From Pseudomonas sp. LD120 (GTDB lineage: Bacteria > Pseudomonadota > Gammaproteobacteria > Pseudomonadales > Pseudomonadaceae), in assembly GCF_009861525.1 (NCBI RefSeq), contig NZ_WVHL01000005.1, positions 248,001-312,000 on the forward strand: a DNA stretch of 64,000 bases, in the 5' to 3' direction. This document shows positions 25,074 through 34,067 of the stretch, piece by piece. The position numbers and the translations under genes are program-made. Below the pieces are notes generated by a model. That model was given only the letters and a program-made list of their open reading frames with translations, searched no databases and was not told the DNA's origin. Numbering within the stretch: position 1 is the stretch's first letter; every line of letters begins with the position of its first letter.

Positions 25074-26414
25074 TCAGTCGAGCATTAGCACCTTGGCCAG
25101 GATGATCTTCGGCCCTTTCATCTTCTTGATGATGATGCGCAGGCCTTCGACTTCCAGCACTTCTTCCTCTTCCGGCACCCGTTTCAGGGTTTCGTACACC
25201 AGGCCGGCGAGGGTTTCGGCTTCGATATGGTCCAGGTCGATGCCCAGCAGGCGTTCCACCTTGAACAGCGGGGTGTCACCACGCACCAGCAGTTTGCCCG
25301 GCTGGTAGGCGAGGATACCGCGCTCGGTCTTGCGGTGTTCGTCCTGGATATCGCCCACCAGCACTTCCAGCACGTCTTCCATGGTCAGGTAACCGATGAC
25401 CTTGCCGTCGGCTTCTTCCACCAGGGCGAAGTGCGAGCCGCCCTTGCGGAACTGCTCCAGCAATTGCGACAGCGGCATGTGCCGAGACACACGCTCCAGC
25501 GGGCGGGTCAGCTCGGCCAGGTTGAACGATTCTGGAATGTGGTCCAGGGCCGCCAGTTCCAGCAGCAGGTCCTTGATGTGCAGCAGGCCGACAAACTCGT
25601 TGCGCTCGCTGTCGTAGACCGGGTAGCGGCTGAACTTGTGGCGGCGGAACAGGGCGAGGATTTCCTTGAGCGGCGCGTTGAATTCGACGCTCACCAGGTC
25701 TTCCCGGGAGTTGGCCCAGTCCACCACTTCCAGTTCGCCCATTTCAACGGCCGAGGCCAATACACGCATGCCCTGGTCGCTGGGGTCCTGGCCACGGCTG
25801 GAATGCAAGATCAGCTTGAGCTCTTCGCGGCTGTAGTGATGTTCGTGGTGCGGGCCGGGCTCGCCTTGGCCGGCAATGCGCAAGATGGTGTTGGCGCTGG
25901 CGTTGAGCAGGTAGATGGCCGGGTACATCAGCCAATAGAACAGGTACAGCGGCACCGCCGTCCACAGCGACAGCAGCTCGGGTTTGCGGATTGCCCAGGA
26001 CTTGGGCGCCAGCTCGCCGACCACGATGTGCAGGTAGGAAATGATGAAGAACGCGGTGAAGAACGACACGCCACGGATCACCTCCGGGGAGCTCACGCCC
26101 AGGGCGCCCAGCAGCGGCTCCAGCAGGTGGGCGAAGGCCGGTTCACCGACCCAGCCCAGGCCCAGGGAGGCCAGGGTGATGCCCAATTGGCAGGCCGAGA
26201 GGTAGGCGTCCAGTTGACTGTGTACGGTGCGCAGGATCTGTCCACGCCAGCCGTTCTTGTGGGCGATGGACTCGACCCGGGTCGAGCGTAGTTTGACCAT
26301 GGCGAACTCGGCAGCAACGAAAAAGCCGTTGAGCAGGACCAGGATCAAAGCAAAAAGAATCATGCCGAAATCGGCGAACAAAGACGCGAGGGTAAAACCA
26401 GGGGAAGGGTCCAT
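25074..26414 (-). CDS. CorC/HlyC-type membrane protein (CNNM plus CBS domains)
   Basis: 446 residues. Three to four membrane segments make a DUF21/CNNM domain (residues 10-200, with LNGFFVAAEFAMVKLRSTRV and 'SACQLGITLASLGLGWVGEP'). Two CBS domains follow ('FRRHKFSRYPVYDSERNEFVG' in the first, ALVEEADGKVIGYLTMEDVLE in the second) and a C-terminal CorC_HlyC domain. Relatives take part in Mg2+/Co2+ export or resistance; the 'hemolysin' label in databases is historical. The ATG at 26414 gives the usual N-terminus. It is transcribed divergently from nothing nearby and lies 117 bases beyond the phoR stop. Confidence 0.88.
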   Translation of the reverse strand: MDPSPGFTLASLFADFGMILFALILVLLNGFFVAAEFAMVKLRSTRVESIAHKNGWRGQILRTVHSQLDAYLSACQLGITLASLGLGWVGEPAFAHLLEPLLGALGVSSPEVIRGVSFFTAFFIISYLHIVVGELAPKSWAIRKPELLSLWTAVPLYLFYWLMYPAIYLLNASANTILRIAGQGEPGPHHEHHYSREELKLILHSSRGQDPSDQGMRVLASAVEMGELEVVDWANSREDLVSVEFNAPLKEILALFRRHKFSRYPVYDSERNEFVGLLHIKDLLLELAALDHIPESFNLAELTRPLERVSRHMPLSQLLEQFRKGGSHFALVEEADGKVIGYLTMEDVLEVLVGDIQDEHRKTERGILAYQPGKLLVRGDTPLFKVERLLGIDLDHIEAETLAGLVYETLKRVPEEEEVLEVEGLRIIIKKMKGPKIILAKVLMLD

Positions 26415-26531
26415 GATGGAGTTTTGCGGGTTCCGTGTATTCGAAAAAGAGGGAAATGCTGCGCCCGCGTAGCAGGCACAGGCTACGCAATGTAGCGGCT
26501 GACAGGGCGATTGCCTAGGGGCAGGCCGCGC

Positions 26532-27860
26532 TCAGCGCTGTTCGGTCAGGCAGTCCGCGCTGAATTTTTTGACCTGAGCCGGGGCGAAATGGCAGGTAAA
26601 GGTGCTGCCGTGGCCCAGCACGCTGCTGATTTCCAGGCGCGCTCGGTGGCGCAGCAGCACGTGCTTGACGATGGCCAGGCCCAGGCCGGTGCCGCCGGTG
26701 TTGGAGTTGCGGCTGGAGTCCACCCGGTAGAAACGCTCGGTGAGGCGCGGCAGGTGTTTGTTATCGATGCCGATCCCGGAGTCCTGCACGCTCAGGTGCG
26801 CGCCCTGTTCATCGCCCCACCAGCGAATGCGGATATTGCCTTCGGCCGGGGTGTACTTCACCGCGTTGAACACCAGGTTGGAGAAGGCGCTACGCAGTTC
26901 CGCCTCGCTGCCCTTGAGCTGCACCGAGGCGTCGGCTTCCAGGGTGATGTGCTGGTTACGCTCCCCGGACAGCGCTTGGGCATCGCTCTTGATCGATTGC
27001 AGCAGCCCATCGATGGGCACCGGATGGTTGTCCGACGGGTAGTCGGTGGCTTCCAGCTTGGCCAGCAGCAACAGGTCGTTGAGCAGGGTCTGCATGCGCC
27101 CGCCTTGCTGTTGCATCTGCTGCAGGGCGCGGCTCCAGCGCGGGTTCACTTCCTCGACGTTGTCCAGCAGGGTTTCAAGATAGCCGCAGATCACCGTCAG
27201 TGGGGTGCGCAACTCGTGGGACACGTTGGCGATGAAGTCCTTGCGCATCTGTTCCAGCTGGTGGATGCGGGTGACATCGCGCACCAGCATCAGGTGTTCG
27301 TTGTTGCCGTAGCGGGTGATGTACAGCTGGATACGCACCCGGTCGTTGGCCGGGGAGGGGATCTCCAGCGGTTCGGCGTAGTTGTCTTGTTCGAAGTATT
27401 CCTTGAAGCGCGGGTGGCGCACCAGGTTGGTCACCGGTTGGCCGCTGTCTTGGGGGGTCTTGAGGCCCAGCAGGGTTTCCGCGGCGCGGTTCCACCACTC
27501 CAGGTTGCCGTCGCTGTCGAGCATGATCACCGCGTCTTTCAGGGCCGCGGTGGACTCCTGGACTCGGTCGATCACCGCTTGCAGGCGCCCGCGCACCCGC
27601 TGGTCGCGGCGTTGCAGGTGATAGATGCTGTCGAACACTTCGCCCCACAGGCCATAGCCATCGGGCGGTGCTTCGTCGGGTTGATGCAGGCGCAGCCATT
27701 CGTGCAGGCGCAGCAGCTGCTTGAGGGTCCAGGCCAGATAGAGGCCCAGGCCGGCGGCCAGGCTCCAGCCGTAGTAGCCGCTGATCAGGCCCACCAGCAG
27801 GCAGCCGGTGATCAACAGCAACAGGTGGCGAATCAGGGTGCCATGCCAGTTCTGGTTCAC
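26532..27860 (-). CDS. phoR: Phosphate regulon sensor histidine kinase
   Basis: 442 residues. An N-terminal hydrophobic region (residues 10-48) anchors it, without a sizeable periplasmic domain, as in PhoR. A PAS domain (about 95-200) precedes the HisKA box DFIANVSHELRTPLTVICGY with phospho-acceptor His215. The ATPase domain has SNLVFNAVKYTP (N box), DSGIGIDNKHLPRLTERFYR and TGGTGLGLAIVKHVL. It phosphorylates PhoB under phosphate starvation. PhoB lies 107 bases upstream on the same strand, separated by a repeat. Confidence 0.95.
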   Translation of the reverse strand: MNQNWHGTLIRHLLLLITGCLLVGLISGYYGWSLAAGLGLYLAWTLKQLLRLHEWLRLHQPDEAPPDGYGLWGEVFDSIYHLQRRDQRVRGRLQAVIDRVQESTAALKDAVIMLDSDGNLEWWNRAAETLLGLKTPQDSGQPVTNLVRHPRFKEYFEQDNYAEPLEIPSPANDRVRIQLYITRYGNNEHLMLVRDVTRIHQLEQMRKDFIANVSHELRTPLTVICGYLETLLDNVEEVNPRWSRALQQMQQQGGRMQTLLNDLLLLAKLEATDYPSDNHPVPIDGLLQSIKSDAQALSGERNQHITLEADASVQLKGSEAELRSAFSNLVFNAVKYTPAEGNIRIRWWGDEQGAHLSVQDSGIGIDNKHLPRLTERFYRVDSSRNSNTGGTGLGLAIVKHVLLRHRARLEISSVLGHGSTFTCHFAPAQVKKFSADCLTEQR

Positions 27861-27885
27861 TTAAAACACATCCATGGGAGGAGGG

Positions 27886-27963
27886 CAGCTCCAAGCTGCA
27901 AGTATCCAGCTACAAGTCTGCGGCGGTTTGTCCTTGTCGCTTGCCGCTCGAAGCTTATCGCTG
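27886..27963. repeat. Intergenic repeat between phoB and phoR
   Basis: It contains AGCTCCAAGCTGCAAGTATC and CTTGCCGCTCGAAGCTTATC, related to the units at the pstA/pstB and pstB/phoU junctions. Confidence 0.6.
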
Positions 27964-27967
27964 CTTT

Positions 27968-28657
27968 CTAGGCCTTGGTGGAAAAACGATAGCCGGTGCC
28001 GCGCACGGTTTGTACCAGATTCTCGTAAGCGTCACCCAGGGCTTTGCGCAGTCGGCGGATGTGCACGTCCACGGTGCGTTCCTCGACGTACACGTTGCCG
28101 CCCCAGACCTGATCCAGCAGTTGGCCGCGAGTGTAGGCGCGTTCCTGGTGGGTCATGAAGAACTGCAACAGGCGGTATTCGGTGGGGCCCATTTCCGCCG
28201 GCTTGCCGTCGATGGTTACCCGGTGGCTGATGGGGTCCAGCAGCAGGCCGCCGACTTCGATCGGTGCTTCGCCGTCGGTGGGGCCGGCACGGCGCAGCAC
28301 GGCCTTGAGGCGGGCCACCAGTTCGCGCGGTGAAAACGGCTTGGTGATGTAGTCGTCGGCGCCGACTTCCAGGCCCTGGATCTTGTTGTCCTCTTCGCCC
28401 TTGGCGGTGAGCATGATGATCGGGATATCCCCGGTCAGTTCGTCGCGCTTGAGGCGTCGCGCCAACTCGATGCCTGAGGTGCCGGGCAGCATCCAGTCCA
28501 GCAGGATCAGGTCCGGTTTGCGGTCGACGATGATGGCATGGGCCTGCTGAGAGTTCTCTGCCTCCATGCAGTCATAGCCGGCCATTTCCAACGCAACGGC
28601 GATCATTTCGCGAATCGGCGCTTCGTCGTCAACGATCAGAATGCTTCTGCCAACCAT
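27968..28657 (-). CDS. phoB: Phosphate regulon response regulator
   Basis: 229 residues, OmpR/PhoB family. The receiver has [14 protein letters not shown], Asp54 in [11 protein letters not shown] and the switch Lys in [14 protein letters not shown]. The C-terminal winged helix ends in [20 protein letters not shown] and [10 protein letters not shown], the DNA recognition helix and wing. It activates Pho-box promoters, including those seen here upstream of pstS, pstC and itself. The ATG at 28657 follows AAGGGG; an in-frame ATG six codons upstream is less likely. Confidence 0.96.
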   Translation of the reverse strand: MVGRSILIVDDEAPIREMIAVALEMAGYDCMEAENSQQAHAIIVDRKPDLILLDWMLPGTSGIELARRLKRDELTGDIPIIMLTAKGEEDNKIQGLEVGADDYITKPFSPRELVARLKAVLRRAGPTDGEAPIEVGGLLLDPISHRVTIDGKPAEMGPTEYRLLQFFMTHQERAYTRGQLLDQVWGGNVYVEERTVDVHIRRLRKALGDAYENLVQTVRGTGYRFSTKA

Positions 28658-28709
28658 GCTGGAACCCCTTGTCATTTAACTGTCTTGCGCCGCATTAGAT
28701 AACGGAATT

Positions 28710-28727
28710 ATTGCAGTCGTGTGACAG
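28710..28727 (-). promoter_or_regulatory. Pho box of phoB
   Basis: Read on the minus strand: CTGTCAC-ACGA-CTGCAAT, two half sites with a 4-base spacer, followed about eight bases later by TATCTAAT, a fair -10. It lies about 52 bases upstream of phoB and indicates autoregulation. Confidence 0.7.
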
Positions 28728-28808
28728 TATTTCAGCTCTCGGAGCGGGGTGCAGCTTCGTCGACTACGCTTTGGGTCCGATTCCTGACAACCACAAAAGA
28801 AGGTTTCC

Positions 28809-29192
28809 ATGACTCTGTTCAAGCAATCAATGAAAGTCCTGCTGGTGGGCGCTGTGCTGGTCCTGCCGACATTCGCCTTGGCCGCCGACCCGGCGATGAG
28901 CAAGGACGGCGTGCTGGTGAATCACCAGGGCATGACCCTCTACACCTTTGCCAAGGACGCTGACGGCAAGTCCATGTGCAACGACAAATGCGCCGCCAAC
29001 TGGCCGCCGCTGATGGCCGAGGGCAGCGATAAGGCGATGGGCAAGTGGATGGTGATCAAGCGTGATGACGGCACGATGCAATGGGCCTACGACGGCAAGC
29101 CGCTGTACACCTTCGTGATGGACAAGAAAGCCGGTGACATGACCGGCGAGGGCAAGATGGATGGCGCCTGGAAGGTGGCCAAGCCCGACTGA
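28809..29192 (+). CDS. Small exported protein of the COG4315 type (PF03640 repeat)
   Basis: 127 residues with a signal peptide cleaved near residue 26 (after LPTFALA). The mature part has two copies of the family repeat: GVLVNHQGMTLYTFAKDADGKSMCND and WAYDGKPLYTFVMDKKAGDM. C and C in 'SMCNDKCAANWPPL' are conserved. These periplasmic proteins are common in proteobacteria; no function is established. AGAAGG precedes the ATG at 28809. It is divergent from phoB, with a 151-base shared upstream region holding the Pho box. Confidence 0.85.
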   Translation: MTLFKQSMKVLLVGAVLVLPTFALAADPAMSKDGVLVNHQGMTLYTFAKDADGKSMCNDKCAANWPPLMAEGSDKAMGKWMVIKRDDGTMQWAYDGKPLYTFVMDKKAGDMTGEGKMDGAWKVAKPD

Positions 29193-29212
29193 CCTCCCGC
29201 CGCCCTTCGGGC

Positions 29213-29394
29213 CGTTCGCAGCCTGCGGCAGCGGCTATACCGATCTTTGTAGCCGCTGCTGAGCCATGGCGAAGCTGCGAAAAGGCCCAGACCTTCTCCC
29301 GGCCACACCTCCGGCGATCTCAAGTCCCGACCTCCGGCGATTTTAAGTCCTTGCGCCCCTTCGGGCCGTTCGCAGCCTGCGGCAGCGGCTACAA
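29213..29394. repeat. Cluster of three REP copies with a tandem duplication
   Basis: GTTCGCAGCCTGCGGCAGCG occurs at the left and right ends, and an inverted TGTAGCCGCTGCTGAG lies between. Between them CCTCCGGCGAT-(C/T)-T-(C/T)-AAGTCC is duplicated in tandem (about 29308-29350). Confidence 0.8.
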
Positions 29395-29411
29395 CGAGCG
29401 TAGGTCTGGCC

Positions 29412-30302
29412 TTAACGCAGCGCGTAATCGAGCACCACCCCCACAAAGATCGCCATGCCCGCCCAGTGGTTGTGCAGGAAAGCTTTGAAACACTTCAGGC
29501 GGTCACGATCGCGGGTGTACCAGAACTCCCAGGCGAAACACACCGCCGCCACTGCCAACCCGAGGTGGAACCAGCCCCCAAGGTTGAACCGTGCCCCGGC
29601 CAACAGGAGGCAGCCCAGGGACAGGCCCTGCAAGGTGAGAATGATCACCCGGTCGGCATCGCCGAACAGGATCGCCGTGGACTTGACCCCGATCTTCAGG
29701 TCGTCGTCGCGGTCGGTCATGGCGTAGTAGGTGTCGTAGCCCACGGTCCACAGCAGGTTGGCGATGTACAGCAGCCATGCCGTGGCCGGCAGTTCACCGT
29801 CTTGCGCGGTGAAGGTCATCAGAATGCCCCAGGAATAGGCCGCCCCCAGGACCACCTGGGGGTAATAGGTGTAGCGCTTCATGAAGGGGTAGCAAGCAGC
29901 CAGAGCCAGGGCGCCGAACGACAGCCAGACCGTGGTGGCGTTGGTGCACAGCACCAGCAGGAAGGCCACCCCCATGAGGCTTGCGAACAGCGCCAGGGCT
30001 TCCTTGGCACTGACTTTGCCGGTGGCCAGGGGCCGTTGCTCGGTGCGTTTGACCTGACCGTCGACCTTGCGATCGGCAAAGTCGTTGATGGCGCAGCCAC
30101 CGGCTCGGGTCAGAATCACACCGAAGGTGAAAATCAGCACATGGCCGATCGATGGCTGGCCTTCGGCGGCGATCCATAGGGCCACTAGGGTCGGCCACAA
30201 CAGCAGGTAGATGCCGATGGGCTTGTCCATGCGGGTCAGTTGCAGGAAGTCCCAGGCCCGCGGGTGCAGACGGTTCAGGGATTTGAGCAGACTCAGGTAC
30301 AT
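29412..30302 (-). CDS. ubiA: 4-hydroxybenzoate polyprenyltransferase
   Basis: 296 residues, integral membrane with about eight or nine helices. It attaches the polyprenyl tail to 4-hydroxybenzoate in ubiquinone synthesis. Both Asp-rich metal/diphosphate motifs are present: [16 protein letters not shown] (N-D-x-x-D) and [11 protein letters not shown]. The N-terminus [18 protein letters not shown] is typical. The start at 30302 overlaps the ubiC stop (ATGA), so the two are coupled; a longer frame into ubiC is rejected. Confidence 0.95.
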   Translation of the reverse strand: MYLSLLKSLNRLHPRAWDFLQLTRMDKPIGIYLLLWPTLVALWIAAEGQPSIGHVLIFTFGVILTRAGGCAINDFADRKVDGQVKRTEQRPLATGKVSAKEALALFASLMGVAFLLVLCTNATTVWLSFGALALAACYPFMKRYTYYPQVVLGAAYSWGILMTFTAQDGELPATAWLLYIANLLWTVGYDTYYAMTDRDDDLKIGVKSTAILFGDADRVIILTLQGLSLGCLLLAGARFNLGGWFHLGLAVAAVCFAWEFWYTRDRDRLKCFKAFLHNHWAGMAIFVGVVLDYALR

Positions 30303-30853
30303 CAGCAGGCCTCGGGTTCGGCGTGGATGGCGGCCCACAGGCCGGGCAGGAAAACTTCGGCCACCAGCAGGCTCAGCGGACCGCGATCAAAGCGTGAACG
30401 ACGGCCCCAGAGTCCGCTGCCGGCGACCGCCGTGGGCAACCATTCATCAGGATAGCGGCAGACTTCGATCGGCCGCCGGCTGAAGGCCTCATCGCAAAAC
30501 AGCAGTTCGCCAAGGGAGCGGCTGCCCAATTCGTCGATATTCAAGCCGCCTTCCTGCAAGGCGCTGCGAGCGGCGACGCTGCGGGCGAAGACCCAGGCCT
30601 GGCCGTGGCCCCGCAGGTACACCTCGCGGACCCAGCCCTGGCTGTGTTCCGGCAGTTCCAGCGCGGCGCATTCGTCGCTGCGCAGGGTTTGCCACTCCTC
30701 CACCAGCGGGGTGACGCTGAAGGCGTTGTGGGAGAGACGGGTCAGACGCCGGGTCAGCGATCCTTCATCGAACAACCAGTGCGCAACCGGCGCGTCGGGG
30801 AAGGGGGACAGACGGCTTTGCGCCAGCCAGGTCGGGGTCGGCGCGGGGGGCAT
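30302..30853 (-). CDS. ubiC: Chorismate pyruvate-lyase
   Basis: 183 residues. UbiC releases pyruvate from chorismate to give 4-hydroxybenzoate, the substrate of UbiA directly downstream. Recognisable parts are '[19 protein letters not shown]' near residue 35, where the Arg binds the substrate, and [19 protein letters not shown]. The C-terminal segment [21 protein letters not shown] is also typical. The ATG at 30853 is preferred over an in-frame GTG four codons upstream (30865). The stop overlaps the ubiA start. Confidence 0.92.
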   Translation of the reverse strand: MPPAPTPTWLAQSRLSPFPDAPVAHWLFDEGSLTRRLTRLSHNAFSVTPLVEEWQTLRSDECAALELPEHSQGWVREVYLRGHGQAWVFARSVAARSALQEGGLNIDELGSRSLGELLFCDEAFSRRPIEVCRYPDEWLPTAVAGSGLWGRRSRFDRGPLSLLVAEVFLPGLWAAIHAEPEAC

Positions 30854-30970
30854 TGAGTGCGGCACAGTGGGTCAGTGTTGGCAGCAAATGAGGCGGCGAG
30901 CTTAGCATGACGACCGGCGATTTTGATTGACCCAGGACGTCCGGCGGCACGAACCTGCTTGCATCTGCCG

Positions 30971-31014
30971 GTAGTGATCAGTAAAAAACCCCAGTGCCGA
31001 ACGCTGATCAGCGT
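30971..31014 (+). promoter_or_regulatory. Paired TGATCA palindromes upstream of rubredoxin
   Basis: GTAGTGATCAGTAA and the perfect palindrome ACGCTGATCAGCGT (31001-31014) have TGATCA cores exactly 30 bases apart, about three helical turns. They lie in the divergent ubiC/rubredoxin region. The regulator is unknown. Confidence 0.35.
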
Positions 31015-31067
31015 GGCCTTTAGAGTCGATTCATCGACCGAGCCTGAATCCCTGAGGAAATGCACCA

Positions 31068-31235
31068 ATGAAAAAGTGGCAATGTGTGGTCTGCGGCCTG
31101 ATTTATAACGAAGCGGAAGGCTGGCCGGACGACGGTATTTTGCCGGGTACCCGTTGGGAAGATGTGCCCGAAGACTGGCTATGCCCGGACTGCGGCGTGG
31201 GCAAGATGGATTTCGAAATGATCGAGATTGCTTGA
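31068..31235 (+). CDS. rubA: Rubredoxin
   Basis: 55 residues: [19 protein letters not shown] followed by [19 protein letters not shown]. The four iron ligands are Cys6, Cys9, Cys39 and Cys42 in two C-x-x-C knuckles, the complete rubredoxin site. It is a small cytoplasmic electron carrier reduced by the flavoprotein encoded 42 bases downstream, serving alkane hydroxylase or oxidative-stress reductases in characterised pseudomonads. GAGGA precedes the ATG at 31068. P. aeruginosa carries two tandem rubredoxins here (from memory); this window shows one. Confidence 0.95.
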   Translation: MKKWQCVVCGLIYNEAEGWPDDGILPGTRWEDVPEDWLCPDCGVGKMDFEMIEIA

Positions 31236-31277
31236 TCGACTGTTGTGGCAAGTACAACCAATAACAAGGAGCAGGCA

Positions 31278-32426
31278 ATGAGCGCACCGGTAGTGATCGT
31301 GGGAACGGGCCTGGCGGGTTACAACCTGGCCCGGGAATTTCGCAAGCTCGACGGCGCAACGCCGCTGTTGCTGATCACCGCCGATGACGGTCGTTCCTAC
31401 TCCAAGCCGATGCTGTCCACCGGCTTTGCCAAGAACAAAGACGCCGACGGCCTGAGCATGGCCGAGCCCGGCGCCATGGCCGAACAGCTCAAGGCCGAGG
31501 TCCGCACCCACACCCGCATCAGCGGCATCGACCCGGGCCACAAGCGCCTGTGGATCGGTGAGGAGGCGGTGGCCTATCGCGACCTGATCCTGGCCTGGGG
31601 CGCGGAAACCGTGCGTGTACCGGTGCAGGGCGACGCATCCGGGTTGATCTTCCCTATCAACGACCTGGAAGATTACGCGCGCTTTCGCGCGGCCGCGGCG
31701 GGCAAGCGTCGCGTGCTGTTGCTGGGCGCGGGCCTGATCGGCTGCGAATTCGCCAATGACCTGATCCTCGGTGGCTATGAGGTGGACCTGGTGGCGCCGT
31801 GTGAGCAGGTGATGCCGACCCTGTTGCACCCGGCCGCGGCGGCGGCGGTTCAGGCCGGGTTGGAAAGCCTCGGCGCGCGTTTCCACCTGGGGCCGGTGCT
31901 CAACCGCCTGCAGCACAGTGCCGATGGCCTGGAAGCGCATTTGTCCGATGGTCAGGTGATCGCTTGTGATCTGGTGGTCTCGGCCATTGGCCTGCGGCCA
32001 CGCGTCGACCTGGCCTCTGCTGCTGGGTTGTCGGTCAATCGCGGCGTGGTGGTGGACCGCGAGCTGAAAACGTCCCACGCCAACATCTACGCCCTGGGCG
32101 ACTGCGCCGAAGTCGACGGCCTCAACCTGCTGTACGTGATGCCGCTGATGAGCTGCGCCCGGGCCCTGGCGCAGACCCTGGCCGGTAAGCCGACGGCAGT
32201 CAGATATGGGCCAATGCCAATCACCGTGAAGACCCCGGTCTGTCCCTTGGTGGTGTCGCCGCCGCCACGCGGAGCCGAAGGTGTCTGGACCGCCGAAGGG
32301 CAGGGTGCCGATATCAAGGTGCTGTGCCGCGATGCCAGCGGCCGGTTGCTGGGGTACGCCCTGACCGGAGCGGCGGTCATGGAAAAACTGGCACTGAACA
32401 AGGAGCTCCCACCCTTGCTGGCTTAA
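31278..32426 (+). CDS. Rubredoxin-NAD(+) reductase
   Basis: 382 residues of the FAD/NAD-dependent pyridine nucleotide-disulfide oxidoreductase fold. The FAD site is [17 protein letters not shown] at the N-terminus; the NAD site is [18 protein letters not shown] near residue 155; the second FAD motif is [15 protein letters not shown] near residue 275. It passes electrons from NADH to rubredoxin. AAGGAGCAGGCA precedes the ATG at 31278. It forms an operon with the rubredoxin gene. The symbol rubB or alkT would fit. Confidence 0.92.
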   Translation: MSAPVVIVGTGLAGYNLAREFRKLDGATPLLLITADDGRSYSKPMLSTGFAKNKDADGLSMAEPGAMAEQLKAEVRTHTRISGIDPGHKRLWIGEEAVAYRDLILAWGAETVRVPVQGDASGLIFPINDLEDYARFRAAAAGKRRVLLLGAGLIGCEFANDLILGGYEVDLVAPCEQVMPTLLHPAAAAAVQAGLESLGARFHLGPVLNRLQHSADGLEAHLSDGQVIACDLVVSAIGLRPRVDLASAAGLSVNRGVVVDRELKTSHANIYALGDCAEVDGLNLLYVMPLMSCARALAQTLAGKPTAVRYGPMPITVKTPVCPLVVSPPPRGAEGVWTAEGQGADIKVLCRDASGRLLGYALTGAAVMEKLALNKELPPLLA

Positions 32427-32615
32427 ATACCGGTCGTTCTGTCGGAATAACCGGGTTTTTGTCCCTACAAAGGTCGTGGCAAGACTGGCGCCACTCTCAA
32501 GCGCGTGCCATCCTCACACCCGTCTGCCGCAGCGTAGAGCCTGCGGCGCCTTGGGCGCTGTTCCCGTGAACAGCACGGACATAACAACAAAAAACCGTCA
32601 ATGAGGCTTCACACT

Positions 32616-32891
32616 ATGCGTAAACCAGAACTCGCCGCAGCCATTGCTGAAAAAGCGGACCTGACCAAAGAGCAGGCCAGTCGCGTGCTCAACGCCATTC
32701 TTGAAGAAATCACCGGGGCTCTGCACCGTAAAGACAGCGTCACCCTGGTTGGTTTTGGTACTTTCCTTCAACGTCACCGTGGCGCCCGCACCGGCAAGAA
32801 CCCGCAAACCGGCGAGCCGGTAAAGATCAAGGCCAGCAATACCGTGGCATTCAAACCGGGCAAGTCGCTGAAAGACAGCGTCAACCCATAA
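32616..32891 (+). CDS. HU-family DNA-binding protein
   Basis: 91 residues. The HU/IHF fold is clear: MRKPELAAAIAEKADLTKEQ, TLVGFGTFLQRHRGARTGKNP (the strand and DNA-binding arm) and a C-terminal KASNTVAFKPGKSLKDSV. It binds and bends DNA as a dimer. The ATG at 32616, with TGAGG nine bases upstream, gives the normal start; an earlier ATG at 32601 adds five odd residues. A strong terminator follows. It is the HU copy found next to rubredoxin reductase in pseudomonads. Confidence 0.93.
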   Translation: MRKPELAAAIAEKADLTKEQASRVLNAILEEITGALHRKDSVTLVGFGTFLQRHRGARTGKNPQTGEPVKIKASNTVAFKPGKSLKDSVNP

Positions 32892-32930
32892 GCATTGAGC
32901 GGGCTCCCACAGCGGGAGCGCGCAGAGGAA

Positions 32931-32967
32931 AATAGGCACGCCGAGCGCATCGGGTGCCTATTTTTTT
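32931..32967 (+). terminator. Rho-independent terminator of the HU gene
   Basis: AATAGGCAC (32931-32939) pairs with GTGCCTATT (32954-32962), followed by a run of T. The A run before the stem makes it potentially bidirectional. Confidence 0.9.
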
Positions 32968-33054
32968 GCCCGCCGCTGGTCGGCGGGGCCCCTTGCGCAG
33001 CTGTAGTGGCGTGGCTAGGATGCGCGATTATTCCCTCGCGACCCAAGGCCAAGG

Positions 33055-33579
33055 ATGACCCGCACCCCTGACAGAACCCCAGCATTGGCAGCCGCCCTTC
33101 GCCGCCTGGGGCGCTCCGGCGCAGCCGCCATGGTGCTGGGCTCGATCCTCGCTCTGAACCTGCCATCGGCCTGGGCCGCCGGCGATTCGCGCCTCGACCA
33201 GATCGGCTATCGCGAAGCCCTCAACTGGTTCCACAGCCAGCAATACGACAGCACCGGCGTCTGGCTTTGCGGCTATTCCCTGGCCCGCGAGGACTACAGC
33301 GTGGCGCCCAAGGCTCCGCGGCTGCTGGTGGAAGTGGACGAGCGCTATCTGTACCTCAAGAGCGGCGGGCAACTGCTGGAACTGACCGGTGGCGCCCAGG
33401 GCCCTGAGCGCAGCGAGTACCAGAATGCCGGTGCCCACATCCACGTGACCCTGAACATCCTCAAGCGCAACAATTTCAGCGAATATCAGGAGTCCCACGA
33501 CCGCCAGGTGCTGGCGAAGATCGAGATGAACGACCGGGTCGAAACCCTCACCCTCAAAGGGCAATCATGCGGTACTTGA
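33055..33579 (+). CDS. Exported protein of unknown function
   Basis: 174 residues. A long, Arg-rich N-region precedes a hydrophobic core and signal cleavage near AWA-AGD (residue 42). The mature part is 'DSRLDQIGYREALNWFHSQQYDSTGVWLC...' with two Cys (in WLCGY and QSCGT), so a disulfide is possible. I do not recognise the family. It overlaps the next gene by 13 bases, and the two look like a small operon upstream of a T6SS effector cassette. AAGGCCAAGG precedes the ATG at 33055. Confidence 0.7.
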   Translation: MTRTPDRTPALAAALRRLGRSGAAAMVLGSILALNLPSAWAAGDSRLDQIGYREALNWFHSQQYDSTGVWLCGYSLAREDYSVAPKAPRLLVEVDERYLYLKSGGQLLELTGGAQGPERSEYQNAGAHIHVTLNILKRNNFSEYQESHDRQVLAKIEMNDRVETLTLKGQSCGT

Positions 33580-33938
33580 ACCGGGTGGGCCTGAGCCTGC
33601 TGCTCAGCGCTTGCAGCCTGCCGGCCCTGGCCGATGATGCCAACCCGGGCCAGGGCTGCTACAGCTACCTCACCGCAATGGTCAGGAGCAGTGATTTTCC
33701 CTACCGCGACTTCACCACCCCGGAGCGCCTCAAGCTGCTGATCGACCGCGATGACGGCGACCAGTTGAGCCTGCAGCTGTTTTACCAAACCACCGGTAGC
33801 GGGATCATCGGCTGGGTTCGCTACGACGTGCCGCAGCAGGCCCTGTGGAATGTCAGCATCGACCCTGAGGAGCCTCAGGCCCTCCAGTTCGACCGGCGTC
33901 TTGCCCAGGCCTATGCGTCCTGCCTCAAGGCGCGCTGA
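33567..33938 (+). CDS. Small exported protein of unknown function
   Basis: 123 residues with a signal peptide (MRYLNRVGLSLLLSACSLPALA). The cleavage site is near residue 22; LLSACS could be read as a lipobox, but LPALA-DD suggests ordinary cleavage. The mature part has two Cys (GCYSY near the N-terminus, SCLKAR at the C-terminus). No family is recognised. It overlaps the preceding exported-protein gene by 13 bases, so the products may act together in the periplasm. AAAGGG precedes the start. Confidence 0.7.
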   Translation: MRYLNRVGLSLLLSACSLPALADDANPGQGCYSYLTAMVRSSDFPYRDFTTPERLKLLIDRDDGDQLSLQLFYQTTGSGIIGWVRYDVPQQALWNVSIDPEEPQALQFDRRLAQAYASCLKAR

Positions 33939-34067
33939 GCCCGATTCCGATGCCCCAGCGGGGCGAAAACGATTGTTCAGAGTTGCCGACGGGTTCCTTG
34001 ATTGTTGCCGGTCATTGCTTGAAAATCCTTCGCCGTCCGACCCTCCTCAGCATGGAACGCAAACCTC

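Noticed and set aside
26511-27971. Plus-strand 486-codon frame opposite phoR
   Set aside because: PhoR has intact kinase motifs on the minus strand; this is a shadow frame.
29213-29394. Possible CRISPR-like array from repeated GCAGCCTGCGGCAGCGG units
   Set aside because: The copies are inverted relative to each other, unevenly spaced and dispersed through the chromosome; they are REP elements, and no cas gene is present.
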